From: Diphasiastrum complanatum
Taxonomy: Eukaryota; Streptophyta; Lycopodiopsida; Lycopodiales; Lycopodiaceae
Length of the DNA stretch: 64,000 nt
Assembly (NCBI GenBank): GCA_029204225.1
Contig: CM055093.1
Location: 1,345,699-1,409,698, forward strand
Direction of reading: 5' to 3'
The position numbers were made by a program, and so were the translations under genes. The notes below the pieces were generated by a model, which had not been told where the DNA came from, did no database searches, and worked only from the letters and a program-made list of their open reading frames with translations. How positions within the stretch are numbered: position 1 is the first letter of the stretch; every line of letters begins with the position of its first letter. Of this stretch, positions 46,631 to 57,850 are shown one piece after another.

Positions 46631-47930
46631 TGTAAAATTGTATAGACCAAATTGACCAAGAAATAAAGGCTATCCAATCTTCCATTCTTTCTGTACGAAA
46701 CGTATTTTGAATATTAGAGCTTATTAGTCTAACTGATGAATTATGAGTGCAGGCATAACGAAACTGTAGAGCAATGCTAACAATTTGATATGCAGGTTCT
46801 TCAGGTACTAAGAAGAGTACCCGAAGAAAGAATCCAAAGAAGCTTCTTAAAGCTTAAAGACGGTACCTAAAGAAGGCTCAATCGAGTCTATAAAGAAGGC
46901 TCACTCGAGTCTATAAAGATTATGAGAAGAAACCAAAGGACTGATCACCCTTCGTGTCACACTCCACTATGATTTGGGATGGGCAACCCCTAGAAAAACG
47001 AGCCTAGGAATTGATGAAAATTATGCAAGGTAAGATGGACATATACAAAGCCTTTCCCATGACATGAAAAACACTTGGGTGGATCCCAATGTTGTACATA
47101 AAGAAATATTCAACTTAAAAGTGACTAACATTGAATGTTAGGCTACCTACCTTCTATCCTTATCAATATGTAACTTACCTACTTTTTCACATGGCTTGAA
47201 AGCAATAGGACACCTAGGAAAATGTGCCCTCCTACTCCTTTTCTTTTGCTCTAAATAAGTCATAAGCACTCTCTCGTATCTATACACCTCAGCCTCTTGC
47301 TGTACTTATCCTAGAGTCTCCCTGACACCTCTCACACTTATTTTGGACACCTGAGCCACTTCCTAAAAACTACACATTCCCTATAAAAGGACTAATTCGC
47401 CCCTCTCCCTCATTATTTATCTCCCATTCATTTTTGCTTTGTCTCTTGCTCTTACTTGTGTGTGTGTAGGTGCTTGGAAGAAAGCTTGGAGCTATGGCTT
47501 GAGGAGGATCTATCAAGCTTGGACTGAAATCACTTTTTGGAACCACTTTCACACACACTCACTTTCTCCTACCTCTTTCATCTCTCTCTCTCTCTCTAAA
47601 ACTTTCACACCATCCATAAGATTGATGGCCATCTCTCTCTCTCTCTAAAACTTTCACACCATCCATGACTTGATGGCTTTGCATGTCACACCTTCCATGA
47701 CTTGATGACACTGCATGTCACATCATCCATAACTTTTTGGTCATGCATGTCCGATTTAGGAGTTGCGTATCTGATTTAGGAGTTGCATGTCCTCGAGAAT
47801 TGGATCTCCAGCTTGCTTTCTATTTTAATGACAAGAGTTTGTTAATGCAAGCTTCTATCTTCCTTTTCGGAGAATGGCATTTCTCTGAATCTTCAGTCTA
47901 TTCGTACTTTTTGCCTTGAGTTCGTGTATC
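46631..47930 (+). repeat. Ty3/gypsy LTR (left copy)
   Basis: It starts TGTAAAATTGTATAGACC right after a purine-rich GGAGGGAA tract. A TATAAAAG box is at 47392-47399. Near 47600-47760 it contains a minisatellite built on CACACCATCCATGACTTGATGG. Homology with the right LTR is clear to about 47790. The final 140 bases differ, so the exact 3' end is uncertain. It serves both as the 3' LTR of the left fragment and the 5' LTR of the element to the right. Confidence 0.75.
47392..47399 (+). promoter_or_regulatory. TATA box in gypsy left LTR
   Basis: TATAAAAG stands in a CT-rich context typical of LTR promoters. In the right LTR the same position reads GATAAAAG (57096-57103). Confidence 0.6.
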
Positions 47931-47957
47931 ATAGGTGAATTCCAAAAACTCCAATCA

Positions 47958-49810
47958 AAGATGGATAGCTCCTCACGAGGCTCTTCAAGCTCCTCTTCAT
48001 CTATGTCGTCATCTCCTCATGTTTCCTCCAAGTCAACTTCCTCTACTAGATCTAGGAAAAGGAGGTTTGCTAAGATTGATAATAAACTTTTTAAGTTTTC
48101 TAAGTTTGATGGAGATAGTAGCAATGAAGAGAGTTTGTCTGGATTCGAAATCTTGATACTTTCTTTGAGAAAAGTAGATACTTGAATCATTCCAAGATTC
48201 GATATGCAATGTTACATCTAGATAAGTATGCATCTCTATGGTGGGCAGCTATGGAATCTAATCATGAAGCTGCTTCTACTTGGCATAGCTTTAAAAAGCA
48301 AATTAAAGCCACTTTTCGCCAAAAGAATATAAGAAAGATACTTTAGCTGCATGGGACATCTTTAGTCAAAAACAAAATGAAGAGGTAGTTGAGCATGTAA
48401 AAAGATTTTGGGAGTTGCTTTTGAAAGTTCAGACATTACATTCCATTTCCAAGAAAGAATAGAAAAGAAAGTTCTATTCGGGTTTGCATAGAAGTATACA
48501 ATATGGCTTAGATCTAGTACAAGCTGATACTTTGGAAGAAGACATATATTATGCTACCAGAATTGAACTGCATGATAATCATCGAAATGGAAGCAGAAAC
48601 AAAAGGAAGGAACATCTCACCACTCAAACTCCAAAAGAGAAGACTCAACGCCTTTCCAAAGAACAAGTGCGGGCCTATCGCAAGAAAGGAAGATGCTTCA
48701 TGTGTGGGAAAAAGGGACACCTCTTTTTCAAATGTCCACTCAAAGATACCAAAGCTTTAAGTGCAGACAAAGGGAAGCAAGTTGTCGTACAAAGCATTTA
48801 AGACACTCAAAACCACGATCTCCTCAAGACATGGGCACAAGTCCATAACAAACTCTGTTTAATTCTCTTTGACGCAGGCTCCTCTCATAATTTCATATCT
48901 CTTAAGCTTGCACAAGAGATTGCAGTTGGTTCCTTCTCTGAATCTATGCTTAAGGCTAAAGGTGCTTTTGTTGATGGTGATGCAAACATTTACCCTGTAA
49001 TTGGAAAACTTAAGCTTCAAATCTCCAATTACTATGAACCTATAGAATTCATGGTAGGTCCTTTACAGGGAGTAGATGTAATCTTAGGCATGCCTTGGTA
49101 CAAAATGCACAACCCTCTGGTGGACTATAATAAGCATTTGATTTCATGGAAGCACAAGGGTAAAGATGTTAGCGTGCATGCAGGACAAAGTGGCAAAATA
49201 ATCTCTTTGGGAAGCCATATTCAGGTATCAAAGGTACTAAAGAAAGCAGTATTTTCTTATTTGTTGTTTGTTCAAAGTATGGATGATGATGTTGATGGAA
49301 ATACACATTCTTTGGACAGTAATAGAAGACTTTTTACTAAAGTATTCTTCTTGTTTTTCTGATGAGCTTCCAAAATCCTGACCCCTGAAAGACCTGAACA
49401 TCATACGATAGACATTATCCTATCCAATAGTTTCATACCCAATAGACCTCCCTATAGGGTAAGCCGTTCTCAACAAGAAGAAATTTCTAAACAAATTAAT
49501 GATTTGTTAGAGAAAGGTATTATAAAACCCAGTAACTCCCCCTGTTGCTCTCCTGTACTTTTGGTACAAAAGAAAGATGGGAGTTAGGATGTGTGTGGAC
49601 TATCGTGCTTTAAACAAGATTACAACTAAGAACCGGTTTCCTATTCCAAGAATAGATGACATCACAGATAGGATAAATGGATCTTGCACCTGTAGTAGAA
49701 TTGATTTGACAAGTAGATACCACCAGATCAGAGTAGCACCCGAAGATGTCCATAAAACTGCTTCCAGAACTAAATCTGTCCTTATGAATTTTTAGTGGTA
49801 CCTTTTGGTC
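47958..49810 (+). pseudogene. Ty3/gypsy gag-protease-RT start
   Basis: Gag begins MDSSSRGSSS (47958). After a frameshift near 48140 the gag core reads RYAMLHLDKYASLWWAAM. A CCHC knuckle CFMCGKKGHLFFKC is at about 48692-48735. A stop near 48800 is followed by the protease (LILFDAGSSHNFIS; VDVILGMPWYKMHNP). RT begins near 49480 (EKGIIKPSNSPCCSPVLL). After a frameshift, RMCVDYRALNKITTKNRFPI and IDLTSRYHQIRV follow at 49577-49740. The frame ends at VPFG (about 49810), before the catalytic YxDD motif, and integrase sequence starts at once. The element lacks the RT active site, RNase H and the N-terminal half of integrase. Confidence 0.9.
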
Positions 49811-50398
49811 GCATGGACTACCTAGAAGTATAGTGTCGGATCGGGATACAAGATTTACTAGCAACATTTGGAGAGCCCTTTTTGATAATCTGGGGACAAC
49901 CCTTAAATTCTCTTCATTATTTCACCCCCAGACTGATGGTCAAAGTGAAATTACTAATCGAACCATCATAGACTTGTTGAGAAATTATGTAAGTGATCAA
50001 AAGACTCAATGGGAACACTATCTTCCTATTCTAGAATTTGCTTACAATAACACCATTCATTCTTCCACTGGTAAAGCACCTTTTGAAGTAATGTATGGAA
50101 AATCAATTGTGCCTCATCTATTAAGGACTAAAGAAAAGATATTTGCCTCAGATGAATTTGTGCAGGATTATTAGGACACCTTTTCAAAGGTTCAACAATC
50201 CATTGCAAATGCACAACAGACACAACAAAAAAGTGCAAATAGTACAAAAAAGTGCACAACTAGTTCTCCTAAAACTTGAAAAGAAAAGACTCAGAAAAAA
50301 GATGGATGGAAGAAGAATTCTTCCAAGAGTATCCAGAAATTTTAAATGTTTATTTGAGAAATGTCCATTGTGGACAATGCTTAATGCGTCGGAGGGAG
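49811..50398 (+). pseudogene. Ty3/gypsy integrase (right copy), fused to RT
   Basis: It starts mid-core (PRSIVSDRDTRF) and continues QTDGQSEITNRTIIDLLRNY and HYLPILEFAYNN to VQDY. It is nearly the same as 45720-46060. A stop at 50172 and a large deletion then reduce the C-terminus and chromodomain to LEKKRLRKK joined to MDGRRI. It leads into the right LTR. Confidence 0.85.
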
Positions 50399-50922
50399 TC
50401 TAAAATTGTATAGACCAAATTGACCAGGAAATAAAGGCTATCCAGTCTTCCATTATTTTTGTATGAAACGTATTTTGAATATTAGAGCTTATTACTCTAA
50501 TTGATGAATTATGAGTGCAGGTATCATTACCTGAAGACAAGAAATGAAACTGTAGAGCAATGCTAACAATTTGATATGCAGGTTCAAGAAATAGAATCTA
50601 TTGATGAACCATTTGATGGTATGGCTTCTAACATTTTCCTAAGAGTATGTGCAGGTACTAAGAAGAGTACCTGAAGAAAGAATCCAAAGAAGCTTCTTAA
50701 AGCTTAAAGACGGTACCTGAAGAAGGCTCAATCGAGTCTATAAAGAGGGCTCACTCGTGTCTATAAAGACTGGAGAAAAAACCAAAGGACTAATCACCCT
50801 TTGTGTCACACGCCACTATGATTGGGGATGGGCAACCCCTAGAAACAAGAGCCTAGGAACTGACGAAAATTATGCAAGGTAAGATGGACATATACAAAGC
50901 CTTTCCCATGACATGAAAACAC
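50399..50922 (+). repeat. Ty3/gypsy right LTR, first part
   Basis: It starts TCTAAAATTGTATAGACC (first G of the TG end mutated to C). It matches 46631-47072 but has extra segments (near 50521-50550 and 50585-50660) that the left LTR lacks. It is interrupted at 50922 by the nested copia element. Confidence 0.85.
50918..50922. other. Target-site duplication, left
   Basis: AACAC directly precedes the copia left LTR and matches the five bases after its right LTR. Confidence 0.9.
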
Positions 50923-51575
50923 TGTGAAAAATTGTCAACTAGTAGTATTTTCCTAACTTGAGATTTTGTAGGCCTATGGCCAAATAAAAGTTAGAGATAG
51001 GTTCATACATGTATGTAGAGGCCCAAAGTATGTGTACACTACTTTTGAGGTCACATTAATTAGAGGAGGTCGAGTGTGGAGCTCTTCTATTGGCTCATAA
51101 TTTGGTGCATTCCTATTTGACCAAATTTCTAGGTATATGGGTGAATCCTATTGGACCCCAATTTTAGCCTATCATAAGACAAGTGGCCAAGAGGCACTAT
51201 GGCTGCTATAAATAGCCATCTCCACGAGTATGTACACATCTCATTTTCATTCTATTGAATGAATGTTATGCTCTTTGAAGATCCATCTTCTTCTCTCTCA
51301 CTTTTTTGTTCATATCTTGCATTCTAGCCACTAGAATTGTGATTTCTTTGTTGCTATGGCTTCACACGTGTGAAATGCAGGTTGTAGGCTCTGAAGTACG
51401 GACAGGGACAGCAAGTTTCTGTTTGTGGAAGCTTATGATCAGATTTTGATGTTTAGTTGATGTTTAGTATGCTTAACATCACAATTTCTATCATTTTTTC
51501 AATCTAGATGTGCATAACTTCCATGGCCAAGATCTTTATGAAACTTTAGCATCTTTTGGATCTGAGTTTTTCACA
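50923..51575 (+). repeat. copia left LTR
   Basis: It runs TGTGAAAAATTG to TTTTTCACA, 653 bp, with the short inverted ends TGTGAAAA/TTTTCACA. A TATAAATAG box is at 51207-51215. Confidence 0.97.
51207..51215 (+). promoter_or_regulatory. TATA box of the copia element
   Basis: TATAAATAG in the left LTR probably drives the genomic transcript, starting some tens of bases downstream. The identical box is at 56415-56423 in the right LTR. Confidence 0.7.
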
Positions 51576-51587
51576 TGGTATCAGAGC
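51576..51587 (+). other. copia primer-binding site
   Basis: TGGTATCAGAGC follows the LTR without a gap and is complementary to the 3' end of plant initiator Met-tRNA, the usual primer for plant copia elements. Confidence 0.95.
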
Positions 51588-52184
51588 ATTAGGCGGCCAA
51601 ATGTGCAGGTTTTGCCAGATTTAGAAGAGATTTGTGGGCGAGTTTGCTTTTGTAGCATTCCAATCAAGTTTCTAGCTAAAAATCTTGTTGATTTATGTGT
51701 AGAAATTGGATCTTTGTGATCAAAACATCATTTGTATGCATTTCAATTGAAGTAGGGCGAATTCCCTCTGTACTTATCAGAATAAGGAGACAAAAATTGT
51801 TTTGGAAAGAGGGAGATGCAAGATCCAACAAGATCCTATTAGTTTTCCATTCTAGCATATAGTTTTTTGATTCAATTTCTTGCTTCTTCATGTCAAAAAC
51901 TTCAAAATTGATGTAACCCTCTGATTTTCAGTTTGCTGAATGATTCAAGAGTGTATTTCAATCTTAGGAGTGAGGGAAAAGCAAGTATATTGAGGTTTGG
52001 TCTTGGTTTGATCAAGAAATCATAAAACTAGTGGCTAAAATTAAGGAAAAAGTGAGGAAAAGAGAGAAAAAGTAAGGTTTTAGGTTCCAAATCTTTGTGA
52101 TTTCTTCTTGTGTTTCATTTGTTGATTCAAGAGAGTGCTTAGTGCATTGGAACAGGTCAAAGATCAGAGATCAATCATTGCAAC

Positions 52185-55100
52185 ATGGCTACAAATGGAG
52201 GCTACATGTTGGAAAGCAATGATAGGCTTACCTCCCTCAACTATTCTACTTGGAAAGTAAGGATGGAGTCTTTGCTTGAGATGAATGAGTTGATGGATAT
52301 TGTTGTAGGTGTGGAGGAGAGACCTTTGGCACCTCAAGAACAATTGAGGTATGACAAGAGGGCAAAGAAAGCCCTTCACATGATCAAGATGAATGTGACA
52401 AATGAGCTTATCAAAGAGGTTGGTAAGTGCACATCATCTAGTGAAGCTTGGGAAGCCTTGAAGAAGGTTTATGAATCCAAGTCTACTTCTAGAGTGTTGA
52501 CTTTAAGAAGGCAAATCTTTTCTTGTATGCAAAAGAAGAGTGAGAATGGACATGCTTTTGTTTTGAGAGTTAAAGCATTGAATGATGAGTTAGCATGCAT
52601 TAATGATGGCATAAATAATGAGGAGCTTGTTCAAGTGATTCTCAATGGCTTGTTGGATGATCATGCTAATCTTGTTCAAAGTTATGCTATCCAAAAATGT
52701 TTACCAAGTGTTGGAGACTTGCAAGAGGTCTTGTTGGCTGAAGAATTCAGGTTGCAAGCAAGAGTGGGAGCATCTTCTACATCTCAAGGAGGAGAAGAGG
52801 AGGCAATGTTCTCTAAAGGCAAGTTCAAGGGCAAAGGTAAAAGCAATTGGTCTAAAGGGCAAGACCAAGGTGAGCACTCTACTTTTGGCAAAAAGAAGGA
52901 TAGATCTAAGCTAAAATGTTTCTATTGTGGAGTCAAAGGGCATTTTGCTAGTGATTGTTTTAAGAAAAAGAGGGATCAAGGGGAAAAGCAAACCAATCTA
53001 ACTATTGATGAGGGTGGGGATGAGCTTCTTTCAAATGATGCTTTTGTTATGTCATCTTGCTTGTTGGCTAATCATGGAGACATTGATCCTTGGTGGATTG
53101 ATAGTGGAGCCACTTCTCATATGACATATCATAAAGAGTATTTTTCATCTTTAATGGCATTTGATGGTGATAGGAAGGTAATCTATACCGCAAATGATGG
53201 TGAGTGTGCAATCAAGGGGATTGGCACAATTCCTATTTCACTTTCTACAAATAGGAATATAGAATTGAAAGATGTTTTGCTCATTCCATCCATTACCAAG
53301 AACTTACTTAGTGTAAGCCAAATGCTTGACAAAGGATTCAAAGTTGAGTTTGATGGTGATGCTTGCTTGATCAAAAAGGGGTGTAGTATCATTGCAAAAG
53401 GGAAAAGGCAAGGGAAATTGTTCAAGCTTGATGCATGTGTTGTTGCTAACCAAGTTGGATGCATGGCAAATGAACAAATGTCAATTCAAGAGGTATGGCA
53501 TAAAAGGATGGGACATCTCAACTACAAGGCCTTGGAGGTAATAGCCAAAAAGGAGGTAGTAAGGGGACTTCCCAAGTCTCTTACTTGCTTGAATCATGTT
53601 TGTGAAGAATGTGCTTTGTCTAAATCACATAGATTGCCATATACTAGATCTATATCTAGATCTAAGATGCCTTTTTCTCTCTTGCATTCGGATATTCATG
53701 GTGTTACTACAATTAGCAATGGAGGTGCTAAGATGTATGTAACTTTCATTGATGATTTTAGTAGATTTTGTTGGGTTTATCTACTAAAGAGCAAGGATGA
53801 GGTGTTTGATGTGTTTGTCAAGTTCAAAGTTGCTATTGAGACTCAATTTACAACCAAAATCAAATGCTTGAGGAGCGACAATGGTGGTGAATACATTTCT
53901 AACAAATTCAAAGCCTTTTGCGATGAGCATGGGATCAAGAGGGAGTACACATGTCCAAGAACACCACAACAAAATGGAGTGGCCGAGAGGAAGAATAGAA
54001 CCTTGTGTGAGAGTGCAAAGGCAATGAGATTGAATGCTAATCTTCCTAAACCTTTTTGGAGTGATGCTTTGTTGTGTGCAAATTTCCTATGCAATAGATG
54101 GCCAAGTGTTGTATTGGAAGGAAAAACCCCTTTTGAAGCTTTGTTTGGTACGAAGCCTAATGTCAAGTTTCTAAGAACTTTTGGATGCATTTGCTACTTC
54201 AACATTACTCTTGATGATAGAACTAAGGAGGATCCATCTTCAAGAAAGGGCATTTTTGTTGGTTATAGTGAAGTAAGCAAAGCATATAGGATTTATGTTC
54301 CTTCAATCAAGAAAGTGTTCACAAGTAGGGATGTCATTTTTGATGAAAGTAACATTCCAAAAGTTGTTTCAAGTGATGATGGTGTTGTTGCAACTAATGT
54401 GCTTGATGACAATGGAGTTGATGACACATTGGATGTGGATGTTGAAGAAGCCTCTTCAAGTCAAATTCCAAGGAGAACTCCAAGGCATAAAGTGAAACCC
54501 TCAAGGCTCACTTATGATGGCAAAGGTAAGCAAGTGGTGGATGGATCCAACTATGCTTTCCTAACTTCTTTTGATGTACCTTCATGTGTAGATGAAGCAA
54601 GGCAAAAAGAGGAATGGATCCAAGCAATGGATCTTGAGTTTGAAGCACTTATGAAGAACAACACATGGAGATTGGTGGAGCTTCCAAAGGGCAAAAGTGC
54701 AATTGGATGCAAATGGATCTTCAAGGTAAAGACAAATCAAGATGGATCTATCAACAAGTTGAAGGCAAGGTTGGTGGCTAAAGGTTATGCTCAAGAGCAT
54801 GGCATTGACTATGAGGAAACCTTTGCACCCGTGGCAAAGATGGTGAGCATAAGAGTAATCATTTCCCTTGCAACTCTTTATGGATGGGATCTTTGGCAAT
54901 TAGACATTTCTAATGCTTTCTTGAATGGTGATCTTGAAGAGGAAGTCTACATGGAGCAACCCGAGAGCTATGTTTCTCATAGCAAGCCTAATCATGTGTG
55001 TTTTCTACAAAAAAGTTTGTATGGTCTTAAGCAAGCACCAAGGAGTTGGTATGCTAGGCTTAACTCTTTTCTACTTTCTCAAAACTTCACTATGAGTGAG

Positions 55101-56135
55101 TATGATCATTCACTTTACTTTAGAATTAGTGCTAATGATGTTACAATCCTTCTAATTTATGTGGATGACATTATTTTAAGTGGAGGGAACAAGGAAGATA
55201 TAGAAGATATCAAGAAAGCACTAAAAAAGGAATTTGAAGTGCATGATCTTGGTCTTTTGAGCTATATCTTAGGAATAGAAGTAATTAGAACTTCTCAAAT
55301 CACTTTTATTTCACAAGAGAAGTATGCTATTTCTATTCTCAATAGATTTCATATGGTAGATGCAAATCCTATTGATACACCTATGGAATCACATGTAAAG
55401 CTAACTATAAGAGGTAATGAAAGATCCTTCGAGGACATTACTCTCTATAGGAAGCTAATAGGTTCTCTTATATATCTAACCATCACAAGACCTGATTTAT
55501 CTTATTGTGTTGGTAGATTAAGCCAATTCATGCAAGATCCTAGCATAGAACATTGGAAACTAGGAAAGAGGATCTTGAGATACATCTCGGGAACAAAAGA
55601 TTTTGGCATTGTTTATAGAGGCTCATCACCTAACTTATTTGGTTTTTCAGATTCAGATTTTGCAGGAGACCTTATGGATAGAAAATCCATAAATGCACAT
55701 GCTATTTTCATAGGTGATGGAGCTATCTCATGGATGTCGAAGAAACAAGCAACTATATCACTTTCTTCTAGTGAGGCCGAGTACAAAGCTTTGACATCAT
55801 GCACAAAGGAGATGGTGTGGATCAAGAGGATGATTATGGAGCTTCATTTGCTGGATTTTTCAGAGAGTCCAATCATCTTTTGTGACAACCTTTCAGCCCA
55901 AAGTCTAGCAAGCAATCCGGTTTTCCATGCAAGGAGCAAACATATCGAGGTGGCTTACCATTTTGTGAGAGAACAAGTGTTGGCAAAAGAGATCAAGCTT
56001 GAACATGTCCCATCAAAGGAATGTGTGGCTGATATCTTTACCAAAGCATTGGGAAAGGACTTATTTTTCAAGCATAGAACAAGTCTTGGTGTACTTTCTA
56101 AATCTATGCTAAAACTAGTTGAAGAGGGAGTGTGA
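52185..56135 (+). CDS. Ty1/copia gag-pol polyprotein, intact
   Basis: This is a single open frame of 1,316 codons, the usual size for copia. Domains appear in copia order. Gag is of UBN2 type at residues 1-200 (YSTWKVRMESLLE), with a CCHC knuckle near 245 (CFYCGVKGHFASDC). The aspartic protease is near 305 (DSGATSHM). The pre-integrase HHCC is at about 438-480 (WHKRMGHLNY, CEECALSK). The integrase core is at about 500-660 (HSDIHG, DDFSRF, SDNGGEY, QQNGVAERKN), with the GYSEVSKAYR segment after it. Reverse transcriptase is at about 825-1070 (WIFKVK, QLDISNAFLNGDL, YVDDIILSG near 992). RNase H is at about 1150-1300 (SSSEAEYKAL, DIFTKALGKDL). Catalytic residues appear intact. The TGA stop lies inside the first bases of the right LTR. 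The encoded proteins package, reverse transcribe and integrate the element's RNA. Older relatives lie at 25512-26268. Confidence 0.97.
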   Translation: MATNGGYMLESNDRLTSLNYSTWKVRMESLLEMNELMDIVVGVEERPLAPQEQLRYDKRAKKALHMIKMNVTNELIKEVGKCTSSSEAWEALKKVYESKSTSRVLTLRRQIFSCMQKKSENGHAFVLRVKALNDELACINDGINNEELVQVILNGLLDDHANLVQSYAIQKCLPSVGDLQEVLLAEEFRLQARVGASSTSQGGEEEAMFSKGKFKGKGKSNWSKGQDQGEHSTFGKKKDRSKLKCFYCGVKGHFASDCFKKKRDQGEKQTNLTIDEGGDELLSNDAFVMSSCLLANHGDIDPWWIDSGATSHMTYHKEYFSSLMAFDGDRKVIYTANDGECAIKGIGTIPISLSTNRNIELKDVLLIPSITKNLLSVSQMLDKGFKVEFDGDACLIKKGCSIIAKGKRQGKLFKLDACVVANQVGCMANEQMSIQEVWHKRMGHLNYKALEVIAKKEVVRGLPKSLTCLNHVCEECALSKSHRLPYTRSISRSKMPFSLLHSDIHGVTTISNGGAKMYVTFIDDFSRFCWVYLLKSKDEVFDVFVKFKVAIETQFTTKIKCLRSDNGGEYISNKFKAFCDEHGIKREYTCPRTPQQNGVAERKNRTLCESAKAMRLNANLPKPFWSDALLCANFLCNRWPSVVLEGKTPFEALFGTKPNVKFLRTFGCICYFNITLDDRTKEDPSSRKGIFVGYSEVSKAYRIYVPSIKKVFTSRDVIFDESNIPKVVSSDDGVVATNVLDDNGVDDTLDVDVEEASSSQIPRRTPRHKVKPSRLTYDGKGKQVVDGSNYAFLTSFDVPSCVDEARQKEEWIQAMDLEFEALMKNNTWRLVELPKGKSAIGCKWIFKVKTNQDGSINKLKARLVAKGYAQEHGIDYEETFAPVAKMVSIRVIISLATLYGWDLWQLDISNAFLNGDLEEEVYMEQPESYVSHSKPNHVCFLQKSLYGLKQAPRSWYARLNSFLLSQNFTMSEYDHSLYFRISANDVTILLIYVDDIILSGGNKEDIEDIKKALKKEFEVHDLGLLSYILGIEVIRTSQITFISQEKYAISILNRFHMVDANPIDTPMESHVKLTIRGNERSFEDITLYRKLIGSLIYLTITRPDLSYCVGRLSQFMQDPSIEHWKLGKRILRYISGTKDFGIVYRGSSPNLFGFSDSDFAGDLMDRKSINAHAIFIGDGAISWMSKKQATISLSSSEAEYKALTSCTKEMVWIKRMIMELHLLDFSESPIIFCDNLSAQSLASNPVFHARSKHIEVAYHFVREQVLAKEIKLEHVPSKECVADIFTKALGKDLFFKHRTSLGVLSKSMLKLVEEGV
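56118..56130 (+). other. Polypurine tract of copia element
   Basis: The stretch GAAGAGGGAG immediately before the right LTR primes plus-strand DNA synthesis in this family. It also encodes the last residues of the polyprotein. Confidence 0.85.
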
Positions 56136-56783
56136 AAAATTGTCAACTAGTAGTATTTTCCTAACTTGAGATTTTGTAGGCCTATGGCCAAATAAAAGTT
56201 AGAGATAGGTTCATACATGTATGTAGAGGCCCAAAGTATGTGTACACTACTTTTGAGGTCACATTAATTAGAGGAGGTCGAGTGTGGAGCTCTTCTATTG
56301 GCTCATAATTTGGTGCATTCCTATTTGACCAAATTTCTAGGTATATGGGTGAATCCTATTGGACCCCAATTTTAGCCTATCATAAGACAAGTGGCCAAGA
56401 GGCACTATGGCTGCTATAAATAGCCATCTCCACGAGTATGTACACATCTCATTTTCATTCTATTGAATGAATGTTATGCTCTTTGAAGATCCATCTTCTT
56501 CTCTCTCACTTTTTTGTTCATATCTTGCATTCTAGCCACTAGAATTGTGATTTCTTTGTTGCTATGGCTTCACACGTGTGAAATGCAGGTTGTAGGCTCT
56601 GAAGTACGGATAGGGACAGCAAGTTTCTGTTTGTGGAAGCTTATGATCAGATTTTGATGTTTAGTTGATGTTTAGTATGCTTAACATCACAATTTCTATC
56701 ATTTTTTCAATCTAGATGTGCATAACTTCCATGGCCAAGATCTTTATGAAACTTTAGCATCTTTTGGATCTGAGTTTTTCACA
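56131..56783 (+). repeat. copia right LTR
   Basis: It is 653 bp, with one visible substitution relative to the left LTR. It contains the polyprotein stop codon in its first five bases. Confidence 0.97.
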
Positions 56784-56788
56784 AACAC
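56784..56788. other. Target-site duplication, right
   Basis: AACAC follows the right LTR and matches 50918-50922. Confidence 0.9.
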
Positions 56789-57850
56789 TTGGGTGGATCC
56801 AAATGTTGTACACAAAGAAATATTCAACTTAAAAGTGACTAACATTGAATGTTAGGCTACCTACCTGCTATCCTTATCAATATGTAACTTACCTACTTTT
56901 CCACATGGCTTGAAAGCAATAGGACACCCAGGAAAATGCGCCCTCCTACTCCTCCCCTTTTGCTATAACTAAGTGATAAACACTCTCTCATACCTATACA
57001 CCTCACCCTCTCACTTTACTTATCCTAGAGTCTCCCTTACACCTCTCACACTTATTTTGGACACCTCAACCATTTCCTAAAGACTACACATTCCCGATAA
57101 AAGGACTAACTCGCCCCTGTCCCTCATTATTCATCTCCCATTCATTCTTGCTTTGCCTCTTGCTCTTGCTTGTGTGTATGTAGGTGCTTGGAAGAAAGCT
57201 TGGGGCTATGGCTTGAGGAAGATCTATCAGGCTTGGACTGGAATCAATTTTCGGAACCACTTTCACACACACTCACTTTCTCCTAGCTCTTTCATGTCTC
57301 TTTCTCTCCTTCTCTCCCTCTCTCTAAAACTTTCACACCATCCATAAGACTCATAGCCATACATGTCACACCATCCATGACTTGATGGCCATGCATGTCA
57401 CACCATCCATGACCTGATTGCTTTGCATGTCACACCATCCATGACTTGATGACTTTGCATGTCACATCATCCATAACTTTTTGGTCATGCATGTCTGATT
57501 TAGGAGTTGCATGTTTGATTTGGGAACTTGCATGTATGAACTTGAAGTTTGCATGTTGAAATTGAAGCTTGCATGTCAAATTGGATTCATGCATGCCATA
57601 CGTACTGATGTCAAATGCCTATGCATGTTCTTTTCTTGATCAGTAAGTCCTTAGGTCATAAGGAACCACTTTCCTTGGTATAAGATTTTTTAAGATCCAT
57701 AATTTGTAAACTTCTGGTTGATGTAAAGATCTAAGAATCCATCTTCCCAAAACCACTGTATATGTAATTTGCCTTGGGCCAATTGAACTTGCATAATTTG
57801 AAAAGAAAAATCCTTCGGGGGGGGGGTCCCCCATCTTGACCCCTCAGCAA
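56784..57850 (+). repeat. Ty3/gypsy right LTR, second part
   Basis: It continues the LTR interrupted at 50922 and matches 47065-47790. The TATA position reads GATAAAAG (57096-57103). The CACACCATCCATGACTTGATGG minisatellite is present at about 57330-57480, followed by several TTGCATGT repeats and a run of ten G (57816-57826). The 3' limit is approximate, since the left LTR diverges there. Confidence 0.7.

Larger units (their letters stand above)
50923..56783 (+). mobile_element. Complete Ty1/copia element nested in a gypsy LTR
   Basis: The element is 5,861 bp: left LTR 50923-51575, PBS 51576-51587, leader, one open polyprotein frame 52185-56135, purine tract 56118-56130, right LTR 56131-56783. 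It is flanked by the AACAC duplication. By eye the two 653-bp LTRs differ at one base (C at 51403, T at 56611), so insertion was recent. The surrounding sequence, once the element and one AACAC are removed, reads through as the gypsy LTR (compare 47060-47110). All parts expected for autonomous transposition are visible. Confidence 0.97.

Noticed and set aside
47370-47648. Open frames on both strands in the gypsy LTR
   Set aside because: They sit on the LTR promoter and CT-rich tracts. The matching region of the right LTR shows similar but differently broken frames.
57816-57826. Run of ten G as a possible G-quadruplex
   Set aside because: It is a single uninterrupted run rather than four spaced runs, and such runs are prone to sequencing error.
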